NCBI RefSeq assembly: GCF_033807535.1
Contig: NZ_CP136856.1
Coordinates: 2,537,001-2,601,000, forward strand
Length of the DNA stretch: 64,000 bases
Origin: Oceanisphaera sp. IT1-181
Lineage (GTDB): Bacteria > Pseudomonadota > Gammaproteobacteria > Enterobacterales > Aeromonadaceae
Reading direction: 5' to 3'
Shown here: positions 50,519 through 60,495 of the stretch, piece after piece
Numbering within the stretch: the stretch's first letter is position 1
How the letters are laid out: every line of letters begins with the position of its first letter
Notes under the pieces: model-generated
The model's input: only the letters and a program-made list of their open reading frames with translations
What the model was told of the DNA's origin: nothing
Database searches by the model: none
Translations under genes and position numbers: made by a program

Positions 50519-52474
50519 TCACTGCGCCTCAAGCCAAGCTTGAAACATAAGAATATCCCATAGATGATGCTGATGGTTACGCACTCCGCTCTGGTGCTCG
50601 TTCCACATAGTACGAACAGGAGCAGGATTGAAGTAGCCCTGTTGCTGCAAGAGGCGCTCATCCAACAATGCCTCGGCCCAGTCGCGAAGCGGGCCACGCA
50701 GCCAGTCGTGTAAAGGAATACCAAACCCCATCTTGGGCCGTTCAATCAGCTTACGGGGAACATGGCGAAACAGCACCTGTTTAAGCAGCCATTTTCCTTC
50801 GCCATTACGTATTTTGTAATACAGCGGCATGCGCCAGGCCAACTCGGCGATACGGTGATCCAATATTGGCACCCGAGTTTCCAGGCTATTGGCCATGGCG
50901 GCTCGGTCTACCTTCACCAATATGTCGTCGGCCATATAAGTCTGGGCGTCCATAGCCATCATGGCGTGCTCAAAACTATCCGTTTTTGGCCAGCAGCTCG
51001 GATCGGTAATCAAGGTTTTTGGCTCTTGAGCACCAATTACAATCTCGCCAGGGTGTTGCCAATGACTGGTTAATCGATGATAAAAAGCCTGTTCGCTGGC
51101 AATATTCAGTACTCCGGCCAGTTTGTGTGCCTTGTCTCCTGGGGTACGTAAACGCAATTTTTCGGGAAGGATAGGGCTCAGAGTATTAAAAACAGCATCC
51201 CAGTTTTTTGGGGCCAAAGCCGTGAGGCCAGCGGCAGCCAGTTGGCGCATCGGCTTGGGCAGCTTACGGCTCTTGCTCCATACTTGCTGAGCCATGAGGT
51301 AGCGATTATAGCCGCCAAATAGCTCGTCGCCACCATCACCGCTCAGCGCCACGGTGACATGCTGACGAGCCAGCTGGCTGACCAGATAGGTGGGAATTTG
51401 TGAACTGTCTGAAAAGGGCTCGCAATACAAAGAAGGCAGATTAGGGATCACTGCTTGGGCATCTTCCGGGCGCACATACAGCTCGGTATGCTCGGTACCC
51501 AAATGCTTTGCTACCGCCTTGGCATGGCTGGCTTCATTATAACCAGCATCATCAAAGCCGATGGTGAAGGTTTTAATCGGGCGTGTACTTTGCGCCTGCA
51601 TCAGCGCCACTACTGTACTGCTGTCTATGCCACCACTGAGAAAAGCCCCCAGGGGTACATCAGACAGCATCTGCTCGCCAATACTGCTCATGAGGGCAGA
51701 TTCTAGAGCGTCTACGGCTTCATCGGCGCTACCTTCAAAGAGATTAGCCTGCCCAGCTTCAACCACGTCATTAAAGCGCCAGTAGGCTTGTGGTCTTGCC
51801 GCCCTCGCCTTGTGAGCTTCGGCTAGCGGCAACTGCAGCCAGTGCCCAGGGCGCAGCTTTTCAATACCCTGATAAATACTATAGGGAGCCGGAATGCAAT
51901 TATGGCGCAGCAACAGAGTGATCGCATCTCGATTTACTTCAGCATTAAAAGCAGGATGCGCCTTCAGCCCCTTCAGCTCGGAGCCAAAATACAGGCTTTG
52001 GCCTTGCCATCCCCAATACAGCGGCTTTTCACCCATACGGTCTCGTGCTAGCGACAACACTCTCAGCTGCCGATCCCACAGGGCGATAGCAAACATCCCC
52101 ACTGCTGCCTGCAAGGTAGACTCTATTCCCCAGGCCACAAAACAGGCCAGCAAGGTTTCCGTATCCGAATGGCCGCGCCAGATTGATGCTTTACCTTCCT
52201 TTGTTAATCGCTCACGCAATGTTAGGTGGTTATAGATTTCGCCATTAAACACCAACACATAACGACCACAGACCGAGTGCATGGGCTGAGCCCCTGCCAG
52301 TGACAAGTCCTGAATGGCGAGGCGCCGATGGCCCAAGACCAAACCTGCATCCTCATCCAACCACACATCACCGGCATCCGGGCCACGATGGCGAATAGCT
52401 GAGTTCATCCTGACTATTGCCGTGTGCGCAGACTCATCAGTCTGAGCATTAAAAAAACCGTTCAAGCCACACAT
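50519..52474 (-). CDS. asnB: Asparagine synthase (glutamine-hydrolysing), surface-glycan type
   Basis: The 651-residue protein has Cys2 as the glutaminase nucleophile (MCGLNGFF), the N-terminal amidotransferase domain (FNGEIYNHLTLRERL, GHSDTETLLACF), and a C-terminal synthetase domain with PP-loop SGGIDSSTVVALM near residue 275 and SGDGGDELFGGYNRY. Such paralogues occur in many O-antigen and capsule loci (WbpS-like), where they are thought to amidate uronic-acid sugars rather than make free Asn. The gene lies 3 nt from the preceding glycosyltransferase and is cotranscribed. Confidence 0.88.
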   Translation of the reverse strand: MCGLNGFFNAQTDESAHTAIVRMNSAIRHRGPDAGDVWLDEDAGLVLGHRRLAIQDLSLAGAQPMHSVCGRYVLVFNGEIYNHLTLRERLTKEGKASIWRGHSDTETLLACFVAWGIESTLQAAVGMFAIALWDRQLRVLSLARDRMGEKPLYWGWQGQSLYFGSELKGLKAHPAFNAEVNRDAITLLLRHNCIPAPYSIYQGIEKLRPGHWLQLPLAEAHKARAARPQAYWRFNDVVEAGQANLFEGSADEAVDALESALMSSIGEQMLSDVPLGAFLSGGIDSSTVVALMQAQSTRPIKTFTIGFDDAGYNEASHAKAVAKHLGTEHTELYVRPEDAQAVIPNLPSLYCEPFSDSSQIPTYLVSQLARQHVTVALSGDGGDELFGGYNRYLMAQQVWSKSRKLPKPMRQLAAAGLTALAPKNWDAVFNTLSPILPEKLRLRTPGDKAHKLAGVLNIASEQAFYHRLTSHWQHPGEIVIGAQEPKTLITDPSCWPKTDSFEHAMMAMDAQTYMADDILVKVDRAAMANSLETRVPILDHRIAELAWRMPLYYKIRNGEGKWLLKQVLFRHVPRKLIERPKMGFGIPLHDWLRGPLRDWAEALLDERLLQQQGYFNPAPVRTMWNEHQSGVRNHQHHLWDILMFQAWLEAQ

Positions 52475-52477
52475 AGG

Positions 52478-53566
52478 TCAGGTCATTTCACTCTTGGTTA
52501 TTGAATTGAATATACGGGCTAAAATAGGCGCCTGTACCTGGAGGGAGTACGTTTCTTCTACGGCCTTTCTTCCGGCACTGCCTAGTGCATTGCGCTGTTC
52601 AAGGGAAGACAATAATGCATCCAGCGAGGCTACCCACTGTTCGGAATGATCCGCCAGGTACCCGCACTGGTTGCCTCGAATAATATCCACATTGACCCCC
52701 ACCGAGCTCGCAACCACGGGCACGGCGCAAGCCATATACTGGATAAGCTTGTAACCACACTTGCCTTTTTCCCAAGGCCCATCTGGTAGCGGCATGATGC
52801 CCACATCCATGCCTTCAATTAGTCCAGCTTCATGCTCTTCGCTCCAGGGAACAACCTCTACATCTATATCGGGCAGCTCAGTAGTAATATTCGGCGTTGC
52901 GCCAACCAGCAACAACTTGGCATGGTGACGTTCACAGGCAGCCCGCAGCGCTTCTTTTATCCCCACCACATACTTTTGAGTTGAGGGAGAGCCTATCCAG
53001 CCAATCACCAATGGGCGACTTGTTGCTTTTGAATGTGGAGCATAACGCGTCGGGTCAACAACCGTGGGCACCCATTCAATGCATGTTGCGCCAGCCGCTT
53101 CGGCGCGCGCAGCAAGATAGGCATTACCCGCAATCACGCAACTGGCCTTTTCCATAACTACATCAATCTTGTTACCCAACAACTTGCGGAGCAGCGAGTT
53201 ACCAGAAAGATCATAGTTATGGAAAATAGCATCGTCATAATCCACTACATAGCGCTTGCCAGTGAAAGCCAATAAACGTTCGGCAAACGCAGGGAGATAG
53301 GGAAAGAGTTCATATTCAATCCAAATCAGATCGTATCGCCACACCGAAAATAACCTGAAGAGTCGTTTAAAATAACAACCCATAACGGCCAGCCGTGAAC
53401 GATGACCTTTGCCGTAAAGATTTTTAAGATAGGCTTCGTCGAACAGACTTTGCACATCGAACTCAAAATCCTGCTGCTCAAGTAATGGCAGATACTGCAG
53501 GGTACGCAAGCGAGAGCTGGCGCCCAGACGTGGGTATTTGGTTAATGCCAGAATACGTTTTGTCAT
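52478..53566 (-). CDS. Family-4 glycosyltransferase
   Basis: The 362-residue GT-B-fold protein begins KRILALTKYPRLGASSRLRTLQYLP. It carries YVVDYDDAIFHNYDLS near residue 110, IGWIGSPSTQKYVVGIKEAL at the domain boundary and GIMPLPDGPWEKGKCGYKLIQYMACAVPVVAS as the family-4 donor site. The last codons lie 3 nt before asnB, and its start is 1 nt after the next glycosyltransferase stop. Acceptor and donor are unknown. Confidence 0.85.
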   Translation of the reverse strand: MTKRILALTKYPRLGASSRLRTLQYLPLLEQQDFEFDVQSLFDEAYLKNLYGKGHRSRLAVMGCYFKRLFRLFSVWRYDLIWIEYELFPYLPAFAERLLAFTGKRYVVDYDDAIFHNYDLSGNSLLRKLLGNKIDVVMEKASCVIAGNAYLAARAEAAGATCIEWVPTVVDPTRYAPHSKATSRPLVIGWIGSPSTQKYVVGIKEALRAACERHHAKLLLVGATPNITTELPDIDVEVVPWSEEHEAGLIEGMDVGIMPLPDGPWEKGKCGYKLIQYMACAVPVVASSVGVNVDIIRGNQCGYLADHSEQWVASLDALLSSLEQRNALGSAGRKAVEETYSLQVQAPILARIFNSITKSEMT

Positions 53567-53567
53567 G

Positions 53568-54776
53568 TCAATCCTGCATTACTGTTGCCAGTGCTCGCTG
53601 ATAACTGGCTGCACAGGCTTCCAGAGAAAAATCTGCGATACCCACCTGACGGCAATGCTCTCGCAAACTCTCACGTGTTGACAGCACTTTACCGATAAAC
53701 CAGTCAGCTACTGTTTTTAGCTCTGCTTCATCCATGTTTTCAATCAAAAGACCCGCTTTGCTATCAATAGCGTAGGTATCTCCAATGCCTTTGGTAGCCA
53801 CCACTGGCAAGCCACAAAGGAGGTACTCTCCCAACTTGATAGGGGCCACTCCCTGCATGGAAAAGCTTGTTTTTCTAAGGGCTATACCAAGATCTGCGCA
53901 GGCAAGGTAAGCAGGTACCTCGTTGGCAGCAACGCGCTTTATAATTACATGCGCGGCCAGATCCGGTTTGGCTTGCATTACCTTATGCATAACATCTGGC
54001 GAGCCGGTAAGTACCAGTAACTGCGCATCAGAACGTTGTTCTTGTACCAGTTCAAATAAGCGAACCATTTCCGCCGCGCAATACTGCGGCCCTATTGAGC
54101 CGGCATATACCAACAAAGGAGTATCTCGCGCAACCCCCAAGGTAGCACGCATAGCGGAACGAGAATCGTGACTGCCAGGAGTAAATAGCCCTGTATCGCG
54201 ACCGTTAGTCACAACATGAAACTTGTCTTCTCTGGTACCTGCGCCCGCACGTGATAGCAAAATATCTACTGCTTTCACGGAGCGGGTAAGCACCGAATCT
54301 GCGCGTCGCACGGCCTGCGCCTCAATATCACGCAATAAACGGTAAACAAGCCCAGAGGGTGACTGCCCAGCAAAATCCACCCGTTCATCCAGTGGCAGAC
54401 CATCGGCATCAAATACAAAACGGGTTTTTCGGCCACGTAGTGCCAGCAAGGTACTCAATACCGGCAAGGTACTACGGGGTAATACCACGTCTATGTTATG
54501 TTTAGCCATAATTCGGCGAATATGACGGTAGCCTGCTACAGCAGTAAATAAGCTACCCAATGCTACGGGCTTGCGAAGAACCGACACGGCTTCATAACTA
54601 CAACCGGCCTCAAGACTGGCTGTTTCACTTTTTACTACACGTTCTTTATCTGCCCAGGTGAATTGCAGGATATGAAACTGAATTCCGGCTTCTTTCAACT
54701 GCTTAAAAATGGGTAAAAAAAGCCCTTCAAGATAAGATGACTGTGGTCCATCCCAAGTGACAAATAAAATATTCAA
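53568..54776 (-). CDS. Family-4 glycosyltransferase
   Basis: The 402-residue protein has a GT-B fold with MNILFVTWDGPQSSYLEGLFLPI at the start and APIKLGEYLLCGLPVVATKGIGDTYAID near residue 320 as the donor-site motif. It starts at TTG 54776, which overlaps the stop of the upstream gene as TTGA; no nearby ATG fits the family N-terminus. The tight overlap indicates one operon with the flanking glycosyltransferases. Sugar specificity cannot be read. Confidence 0.83.
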   Translation of the reverse strand: MNILFVTWDGPQSSYLEGLFLPIFKQLKEAGIQFHILQFTWADKERVVKSETASLEAGCSYEAVSVLRKPVALGSLFTAVAGYRHIRRIMAKHNIDVVLPRSTLPVLSTLLALRGRKTRFVFDADGLPLDERVDFAGQSPSGLVYRLLRDIEAQAVRRADSVLTRSVKAVDILLSRAGAGTREDKFHVVTNGRDTGLFTPGSHDSRSAMRATLGVARDTPLLVYAGSIGPQYCAAEMVRLFELVQEQRSDAQLLVLTGSPDVMHKVMQAKPDLAAHVIIKRVAANEVPAYLACADLGIALRKTSFSMQGVAPIKLGEYLLCGLPVVATKGIGDTYAIDSKAGLLIENMDEAELKTVADWFIGKVLSTRESLREHCRQVGIADFSLEACAASYQRALATVMQD

Positions 54777-55867
54777 TTATTAGCCCTTTCTAGTTCATTC
54801 ATATATAAATTTTCGAGCTCAGACATGTATGAACTTGGTTCGAATCGGGTTTTAACTGATTCACGGCCACGTTTGCCAATGTCAATCAGTTCCTGTGCTG
54901 GTAGTGCCACCACCTCAACTATTTTATACGCCAACGTTTCAGGATCTGTCCGCTCAATAAGCCATCCCGTTTTGCCGTTATTGATAATTTCGGGTGCACC
55001 ACCTACTGCAGTCGCAATTACGGGCACGGCACACCCCATGGCCTCGACCAAAGCCAAGCCAAATCCTTCCGAAATAGAGGGCTGTACATACAAGTGACAC
55101 TGTCGCACAAAGTCATCAGGCTTACCCTGAAAACCATGTAATATTACCCTTTCGCTAATCCCATGTGTTGATGCCAGATCTAACAACGCCTGTTTCTGGC
55201 TACCATCACCTACAAACCACAACTCGGCATCAATCCCTTTGCGTACAACAATAGCTAATGCCTCCACCAATGCTAACGGGTTTTTTACTGGCTCCAGTCG
55301 TCCTACAAAACCAATTCTTAACCTGCTTTTAGGTATATCCTCTTCACAACGTGGCTTGGGAATCAAAACAGGATTATAAATTTTTACTGCTTTATGGGCT
55401 GGCACCTCACCGCTTTCAATGAGCCATTTGGTAACCGCCTTGGAGATACCAATCACCTTGATAGCAAAAAGATAAGCAAATTTAAAAAACAGCTTTGCCT
55501 TAAAACCATGAGAAGGAATGCCAATCTCTTCACCTATCCGGACTGGCACCCGCGCTAGCCAAGCAGCTATCAGCCCATGAAAATTAGCTTCAGCCCCTCT
55601 GGTATGCACGACATCGGGATTTAGCTTTTTTAAAAGACCGTATAGTGTGTAAATCGTTGTAAACGATGGAATATGTGTGTTCTTGTTTAGAATGATGACC
55701 TCACCATCATGAGAGCGAATTTCATCACCCGCTTTACCACCATGAGAAATAGCAACAAAAGTATACTCACATGAATATTTTTCAGATCTATTAATTATGC
55801 AAGCGTGACTTTCAACGCCACCAAAATCCAACGATGTGAATATATTAATTACTTTTATAGAGTTCAC
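54773..55867 (-). CDS. Family-4 glycosyltransferase
   Basis: The 364-residue protein is a classical GT4: INIFTSLDFGGVESHACIINR at the N-terminus, then LRIGFVGRLEPVKNPLALVEAL and SISEGFGLALVEAMGCAVPVIATAVGGAPEII, with the E(x7)E catalytic motif near residue 265. It starts at GTG 55867, overlapping the preceding stop as GTGA. It belongs to the run of four coupled glycan genes. The linkage formed is unknown. Confidence 0.86.
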   Translation of the reverse strand: MNSIKVINIFTSLDFGGVESHACIINRSEKYSCEYTFVAISHGGKAGDEIRSHDGEVIILNKNTHIPSFTTIYTLYGLLKKLNPDVVHTRGAEANFHGLIAAWLARVPVRIGEEIGIPSHGFKAKLFFKFAYLFAIKVIGISKAVTKWLIESGEVPAHKAVKIYNPVLIPKPRCEEDIPKSRLRIGFVGRLEPVKNPLALVEALAIVVRKGIDAELWFVGDGSQKQALLDLASTHGISERVILHGFQGKPDDFVRQCHLYVQPSISEGFGLALVEAMGCAVPVIATAVGGAPEIINNGKTGWLIERTDPETLAYKIVEVVALPAQELIDIGKRGRESVKTRFEPSSYMSELENLYMNELERANN

Positions 55868-56859
55868 CCAAACCGCCTAAGAAATGAGAAAACATCAAGG
55901 CCAAACACCCTAGGAAGAAACCAATAAAATAACGGCCTGTCATCTTTATAAGAACGTAACAACATATCAAGCTTCTTTTTAAATGGCATCGTAATCCAAG
56001 ACGACTTAACCTGAAGCCTAAATAGATATCTTTCAAAAGCATCAATATCCATTACACTACCACCTCTATCAGATATAACAGAAAAACTCTTTATTGACAT
56101 GTATAGCTTCCATTTGTTTTCATCATACCCGCTAGCCTTGATTTGTTTTTCTTTTATTTTATTTGATGTTAACGATGCCACACTATTATTACTAATGGAA
56201 TTTGAGTGAGCCCTGTAGCGAACAAGAGTACTATCAATCTTAGATATTTCCCTTCCAAAAAAATATATAAAAAAGCTCATGTAAGCATCTTCAAAAAAGA
56301 ACCTACCTTCAGGTCTTGGTAGTGATTTAACAAAGGCCATATCATAAGCTGATGAAGCGCCATGTATATCAAGACCACCTTCCTTTAAAAATACATCTTC
56401 TGCTATTTCACTTCTTGAATTGGGACAGTAATCATCATCCAGAACAATTCCTTTCTCATTTATAAGTTCATAATTTGAAAAAATACCTGCCGATGAGTCT
56501 TCCTTCCATACTGTTACCGTTTCAGTTACTCGTTCTGGCTTTGACACATCATCTCCAGCAGCGATTAATAACAACTCACCTTTAGCTAGATCCACAACCT
56601 TAAAAAAATGCGCTAGCGTGCACTTGTTTTCAGGGTTTTGATTTATAACAATGCTATGTGGGCCCTCATATTCAGCCACTAATTCTTTTATCACCTCAAA
56701 AGTACCATCAGTTGAATAATCATCAGAAATAATAACTTCTAGATTCGGGTAATTTTGTGATATAGCGCCCTCAAATGCTTCTTTGATATAATCAACCTGA
56801 TTGTAAGTAACTACAGCTAAAGTCACCAATGGATTATTACACGGTTCAACAACACTCAT
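55864..56859 (-). CDS. Family-2 glycosyltransferase
   Basis: The 331-residue inverting GT-A enzyme shows VTLAVVTYNQVDYIKEAFEGAISQNYPNLEVIISDDYSTDGTFEVI at the N-terminus and a LLIAAGDDVSKPERV metal-site (DD) motif near residue 100. The C-terminal part is basic and shows no obvious membrane helix. A+T content rises here compared with the genes to its left. The ATG is 4 nt after the deacetylase-like gene stop. Confidence 0.86.
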   Translation of the reverse strand: MSVVEPCNNPLVTLAVVTYNQVDYIKEAFEGAISQNYPNLEVIISDDYSTDGTFEVIKELVAEYEGPHSIVINQNPENKCTLAHFFKVVDLAKGELLLIAAGDDVSKPERVTETVTVWKEDSSAGIFSNYELINEKGIVLDDDYCPNSRSEIAEDVFLKEGGLDIHGASSAYDMAFVKSLPRPEGRFFFEDAYMSFFIYFFGREISKIDSTLVRYRAHSNSISNNSVASLTSNKIKEKQIKASGYDENKWKLYMSIKSFSVISDRGGSVMDIDAFERYLFRLQVKSSWITMPFKKKLDMLLRSYKDDRPLFYWFLPRVFGLDVFSFLRRFG

Positions 56860-56863
56860 TAAT

Positions 56864-57682
56864 TTAGCCTCGCATACATTTAGATACTGTAGAAAATTTC
56901 ATCCCAAGCCTTTTTACTTCCTCTATGGCAGACTCTAATAACTCCCCAGTTAAATGGGAATCATGAAAAGCCCAATAGTGAGTGGCAGCAACAAATGATG
57001 CATTAAGTTTTGAAGCACGGCGAAGATCAGATAAAAAAACGTCTTTAGATACGTAAGGATTCAATGCATGAGCATATAACTCTGAATGACCGTCGTAATT
57101 TAAAGAAAAGGGATAAGGGTAGCCTTTAAAAAATCGCCAACTCCATCTTTTCAACCACGCATAAAAGTAATCTAAAGATATAGGTCTATCTCCCCACACA
57201 CCCATCATACCGGACAAACATAAAGATTCATTTTTAATTATACGAATACCATCTTTATCTATATGATTTGAAGGTGGAACAAAGACTTTTACCTTAGTAT
57301 CAAACAGTGACTCCAAGTATATTTTTCCATGAGCTACTTCTTTACTAAGTTGTTCAAAACTTTTCCAAATACACTCAGAAATACTACTCCCCTCTACATT
57401 TTTATATTCATGAGTATATCCATGAAGCATTATCTCAACATGACCTTTTTTTACTTTTTCCTTTAAATATCTAACTAAATCCTGGTTTTCAGAAATTGCA
57501 GAATATTTATCTTGACGTGTTGAATTTGTATACGCCCTATCATTACCATGACTACTTACTGAAAACGGTACAACCGCCAAAGATATAGGAACTTCACCCC
57601 ACCATCTAGAATAAGCTAATTCAAGATCATCTATTGTTGTATGATAGCTAGTATCATCATCTCGCACAGCAAAAAAACTCAT
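56864..57682 (-). CDS. DUF2334-type polysaccharide deacetylase-like protein
   Basis: The 272-residue protein shows the modified NodB pattern of the DUF2334 family: FFAVRDDDTSYHTT at the start (metal Asp residues), VPISLAVVPFSV, HVEIMLHGYTHEYK (His motif near residue 92), FVPPSNHID near 135 and ATHYWAFHD near 235. These correspond to the metal triad and catalytic sites of carbohydrate esterase-4 enzymes. There is no signal peptide, so it should act in the cytoplasm, perhaps on a lipid-linked or nucleotide sugar. It may instead be a non-enzymatic relative. Confidence 0.7.
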   Translation of the reverse strand: MSFFAVRDDDTSYHTTIDDLELAYSRWWGEVPISLAVVPFSVSSHGNDRAYTNSTRQDKYSAISENQDLVRYLKEKVKKGHVEIMLHGYTHEYKNVEGSSISECIWKSFEQLSKEVAHGKIYLESLFDTKVKVFVPPSNHIDKDGIRIIKNESLCLSGMMGVWGDRPISLDYFYAWLKRWSWRFFKGYPYPFSLNYDGHSELYAHALNPYVSKDVFLSDLRRASKLNASFVAATHYWAFHDSHLTGELLESAIEEVKRLGMKFSTVSKCMRG

Positions 57683-57739
57683 CGCGATCCACCTTTAAAC
57701 TATTAATTAATCATGCATAACTTATATGAACTTTCGACT

Positions 57740-58544
57740 GACTACCTTGAATTATTTTATGACTTCATTCAATAACTTATATTTTACAAGGAAGTAAAAC
57801 GGCACAGTGATATTTAGCATGTTTGCACCAAATTTCTAATAGGTTCAACTCTGGGCTCTGAGCGGTAGATAAAGCAGTATACTGTTGTTCGTACAGCCAC
57901 TTATTGCGCATCTCTGGGTCAATAAAGTAATAAATAAATAAATGAATTATCAATCACCAAGATAGTGACTTCATTCTGGCTGGATGATTATGCCAATTTA
58001 TCCGAAAATGGAACAACATGCCGACTATTTAGCAAGAGCTTAACAAGCTCAACCTGTGACCCCCTATGGCATAATCCAGCGCGCCAATCACATTCTCTCG
58101 TTTGCGTCCGATACTGGCATCAGCGTTATGTATCACATATATCGGTGACAAGACTCGCTATACATTCCGTAGACAGGAAAAACCATTCTCATCGCAGTAG
58201 AGAAGTTCTATTTTTCCTGCCTTAGCCACCTCATGATTTCCCGCCAAGCGGCTTTTTGCTTATCGCAAGGCTACTTCGTCTCTTTTTCAAGACTGAGCCG
58301 AGTCCGTTTGAAAGAAAGCTTTCTGGCTTTCAGTCCAGCAGAAAGGCGGTCCAAACTGAATGAAAGAGCATCAGGATAAAGTCGCTGACACGAGCTACAA
58401 TTTTGGCTCGCATCCGTGGCTCAGCACGAGCTGATTTTTGTAGCTGTAGCCAACATGTCATACCATTGTGTAAAAATAACTAATCATATTATGCTGATCC
58501 GCAGGATTGCCGATAAAGTTGGCAGCTAAAAGAGAGAATACTTA
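57740..58544 (-). pseudogene. IS630-family transposase remnant, C-terminal part
   Basis: Minus-strand translation with frame changes yields IS630 features: KKRDEVALR, AKAGKIELLYCDENGFS, IGRKRENVIGALDYAIGGHRLSLL, EVTILVIDNSFI and YTALSTAQSPELNLLEIWC. The matching N-terminal part lies on the other side of the IS66 element (60132-60440), so the IS66 copy inserted into this older element. The 60 bp next to the deacetylase-like gene hold a fragment resembling the left half of the 106-bp MITE. Confidence 0.7.
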
Positions 58545-60131
58545 GATACAGTGTAACTATTCAGCTTAAGAATCGACGTTGAGAAGATCATCCCGCTTCT
58601 CAACTATTTTTCAGGATCATTTGACCGATCCTGTCAGTCTGTCATGCTAGTCCTAAGCCAGTTAACTCCGTGCATAATGAACTTAAAAGACATCAATATC
58701 CAAGACGTTGTTGAGCAAACACGAAAGCAACTGATTGCAGACAAAACGATTACGCCTTCTCTCAAAATGTCGATTGAGCTCATTTTGATGATCGTCACGT
58801 TGTTGGCTCAAAAATTTGGCCTTAATAGTAAAAACAGCAGCATTCCTCCTTCTCAAGACACGAATCGCAAGAAATCCCCCACTACCGGCTCTGAATTGAA
58901 GCCCGGTGGTCAGCCTGGCCGCATCGGAAAAACCCTGTTACAAACCGACTCCCCTGATGAAATCAACATCATATACGTGGAGCGTGATTCCTTACCGAAA
59001 GGCCGGTACCACGAAGTCGGGTTCCAAAAGCGCCAAGTGGTTGATATCGATATCAGTAAAGTCGTCATCGAGTATCAAGCGCAGATCCTTGAAGACGAGC
59101 ACGGCACCCGTTTCATGGGGCAGTTTCCTCACGGCGTGACTCGCCCTGTGCAATATGGTGCCGGTCTGAAAGCCCATGCGGTGTACTTATCTCAATATCA
59201 GCTACTCCCTTACAACCGCATCGAAGAGTACTTTAACGATCAACTCGGTATCCCCCTCAGTGCGGGCAGCTTGTTTAACTTCAATGAGCAAGCCGCAACA
59301 TTAGTGCGTTCATCAGGTGCGCAAGATGCCATCCAGCACGCCTTAGCACAGTCGCCGTTACTGCATGTCGATGAAACGGGCATTAATGTAGATGGCGTAC
59401 GCCATTGGCTGCATGGTGCATCAACAACACAATGGACGTATTTTTACCCGCATAAAAATAGAGGAAAAATCGCCATGGATGAGGCGGGTGTTTTACCTTA
59501 TTTTACCGGTGTGTTGTGCCATGACCATTGGAAACCGTATTACCAATACACGCAATGCGACCATGCCTTGTGCAATGCGCATCATCTGCGCGAGCTTGAG
59601 CGTGCTTGGGAGCAAGATGGCATGGAATGGGCCAAGGCGCTGCAAACCTTATTAAAAATGATAAATAAACGGCAAATCGATGAGGGCGCGTTAGATGAGC
59701 TCAGTCAGCAGCAGTATATAAAGGCGTACCAAGGCATCTTAGCGAGGGGCGATATCCATTGTCCGCCACCGGATGAAAGCACTCGAAAAAAGGGCCAACG
59801 AGGGCGGCTAAAACGCACCAAATCACGGGCGTTATTAGAGCGATTACGGGACTATCAAGATGATGTCTTGCGCTTTATGGTGTCTGAGGTAACGGTGCCG
59901 TTTACCAATAATCAGGGTGAGAATGACATCCGGATGACCAAAGTACAGCAAAAAATATCAGGCTGTTTTAGAAGTATGCAAGGCGCTGAGATGTTCTGTT
60001 TAATCAGGAGCTATCTCTCGACGTGTCGAAAACAGTCCGTGTCAGCGAGCTCAGCCTTGGAGTTATTATTTAACGATCAGCTGCCAAGCATTTTTTACGC
60101 CAAGTCGGAAGCTGAATAGTTACGATACAGT
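58545..60131 (+). mobile_element. Complete IS66-family (ISBst12-type) insertion sequence, 1571 bp
   Basis: The element spans 58553-60123. Its ends are gtaactattcagctt and the inverse aagctgaatagttac counterpart. The flanking 8-bp direct repeats are identical (gatacagt, 58545-58552 and 60124-60131). It carries one transposase gene and no TnpA/TnpB genes, as in the ISBst12 subgroup. The intact ORF and perfect target duplication point to a fairly recent insertion. The target is an IS630 remnant. Confidence 0.92.
58677..60119 (+). CDS. IS66-family transposase (ISBst12-type)
   Basis: The 480-residue DDE transposase begins MNLKDINIQDVVEQ. It has a zinc-finger/linker region SKNSSIPPSQDTNRKKS...KPGGQPGRIGKTL, and catalytic residues in LLHVDETGINVDG (Asp), GVLCHDHWKPYY (Asp) and FTNNQGENDIRMTKVQQKISGCFRS (Glu). 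CNAHHLRELERAWEQDGMEWA is a family motif. An ATG at 58644 would add 11 residues that do not look conserved. No stops or frameshifts were seen, so it is probably active, and it could also mobilise the MITE at 40637-40810. Confidence 0.92.
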   Translation: MNLKDINIQDVVEQTRKQLIADKTITPSLKMSIELILMIVTLLAQKFGLNSKNSSIPPSQDTNRKKSPTTGSELKPGGQPGRIGKTLLQTDSPDEINIIYVERDSLPKGRYHEVGFQKRQVVDIDISKVVIEYQAQILEDEHGTRFMGQFPHGVTRPVQYGAGLKAHAVYLSQYQLLPYNRIEEYFNDQLGIPLSAGSLFNFNEQAATLVRSSGAQDAIQHALAQSPLLHVDETGINVDGVRHWLHGASTTQWTYFYPHKNRGKIAMDEAGVLPYFTGVLCHDHWKPYYQYTQCDHALCNAHHLRELERAWEQDGMEWAKALQTLLKMINKRQIDEGALDELSQQQYIKAYQGILARGDIHCPPPDESTRKKGQRGRLKRTKSRALLERLRDYQDDVLRFMVSEVTVPFTNNQGENDIRMTKVQQKISGCFRSMQGAEMFCLIRSYLSTCRKQSVSASSALELLFNDQLPSIFYAKSEAE

Positions 60132-60440
60132 TTTATATTTAGATCACTTTCTTACTTAGATTAGTATCAGCAGTTAGCTTAGCAAGCCGGCCACCTTTAT
60201 GGCCAATCAAACTGCCCCATAAATCCCTTGGTTCACTAGTGCCTATAGAGTTGTAAATCAGCTGATCGCTCATTAGAAACATCTGGGTAATTTACACAAC
60301 GCTAACGATATCATTTAGTGCGAGCAGCACCAGTTCTCTTCGCCTTAAATCAAAGAAAAGATAATGTTTTGACACCTCCTCTTGAGTGATGACTTATTCG
60401 GCTGTCAGCGGTTGTCCTAATAGGGTTCGATTCATAAAGG
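60132..60440 (-). pseudogene. IS630-family transposase remnant, N-terminal part
   Basis: On the minus strand ITQMFLMSDQLIYNSIGTSEPRDLWGSLIGHKGGRLAKLTADTN resembles the helix-turn-helix and GLMGILDGHKGGRPAKL-type N-terminus of IS630 transposases, with stops and drift. It continues across the IS66 insertion into 57740-58544. The 55 bp beyond it to the glycosyltransferase stop show nothing further. Confidence 0.65.
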
Positions 60441-60495
60441 GCCACACAAAATGGCATCTATGATGACCGTACAGATCCAGTTAGGTTATGCAGTA

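Noticed and set aside
54838..54852. tRNA T-loop-like ggttcgaatcg
   Set aside because: It lies inside a glycosyltransferase coding sequence and no cloverleaf can be formed around it.
57965..58225. An 86-codon plus-strand ORF
   Set aside because: It is antisense to the IS630 transposase remnant, which explains the sequence better.
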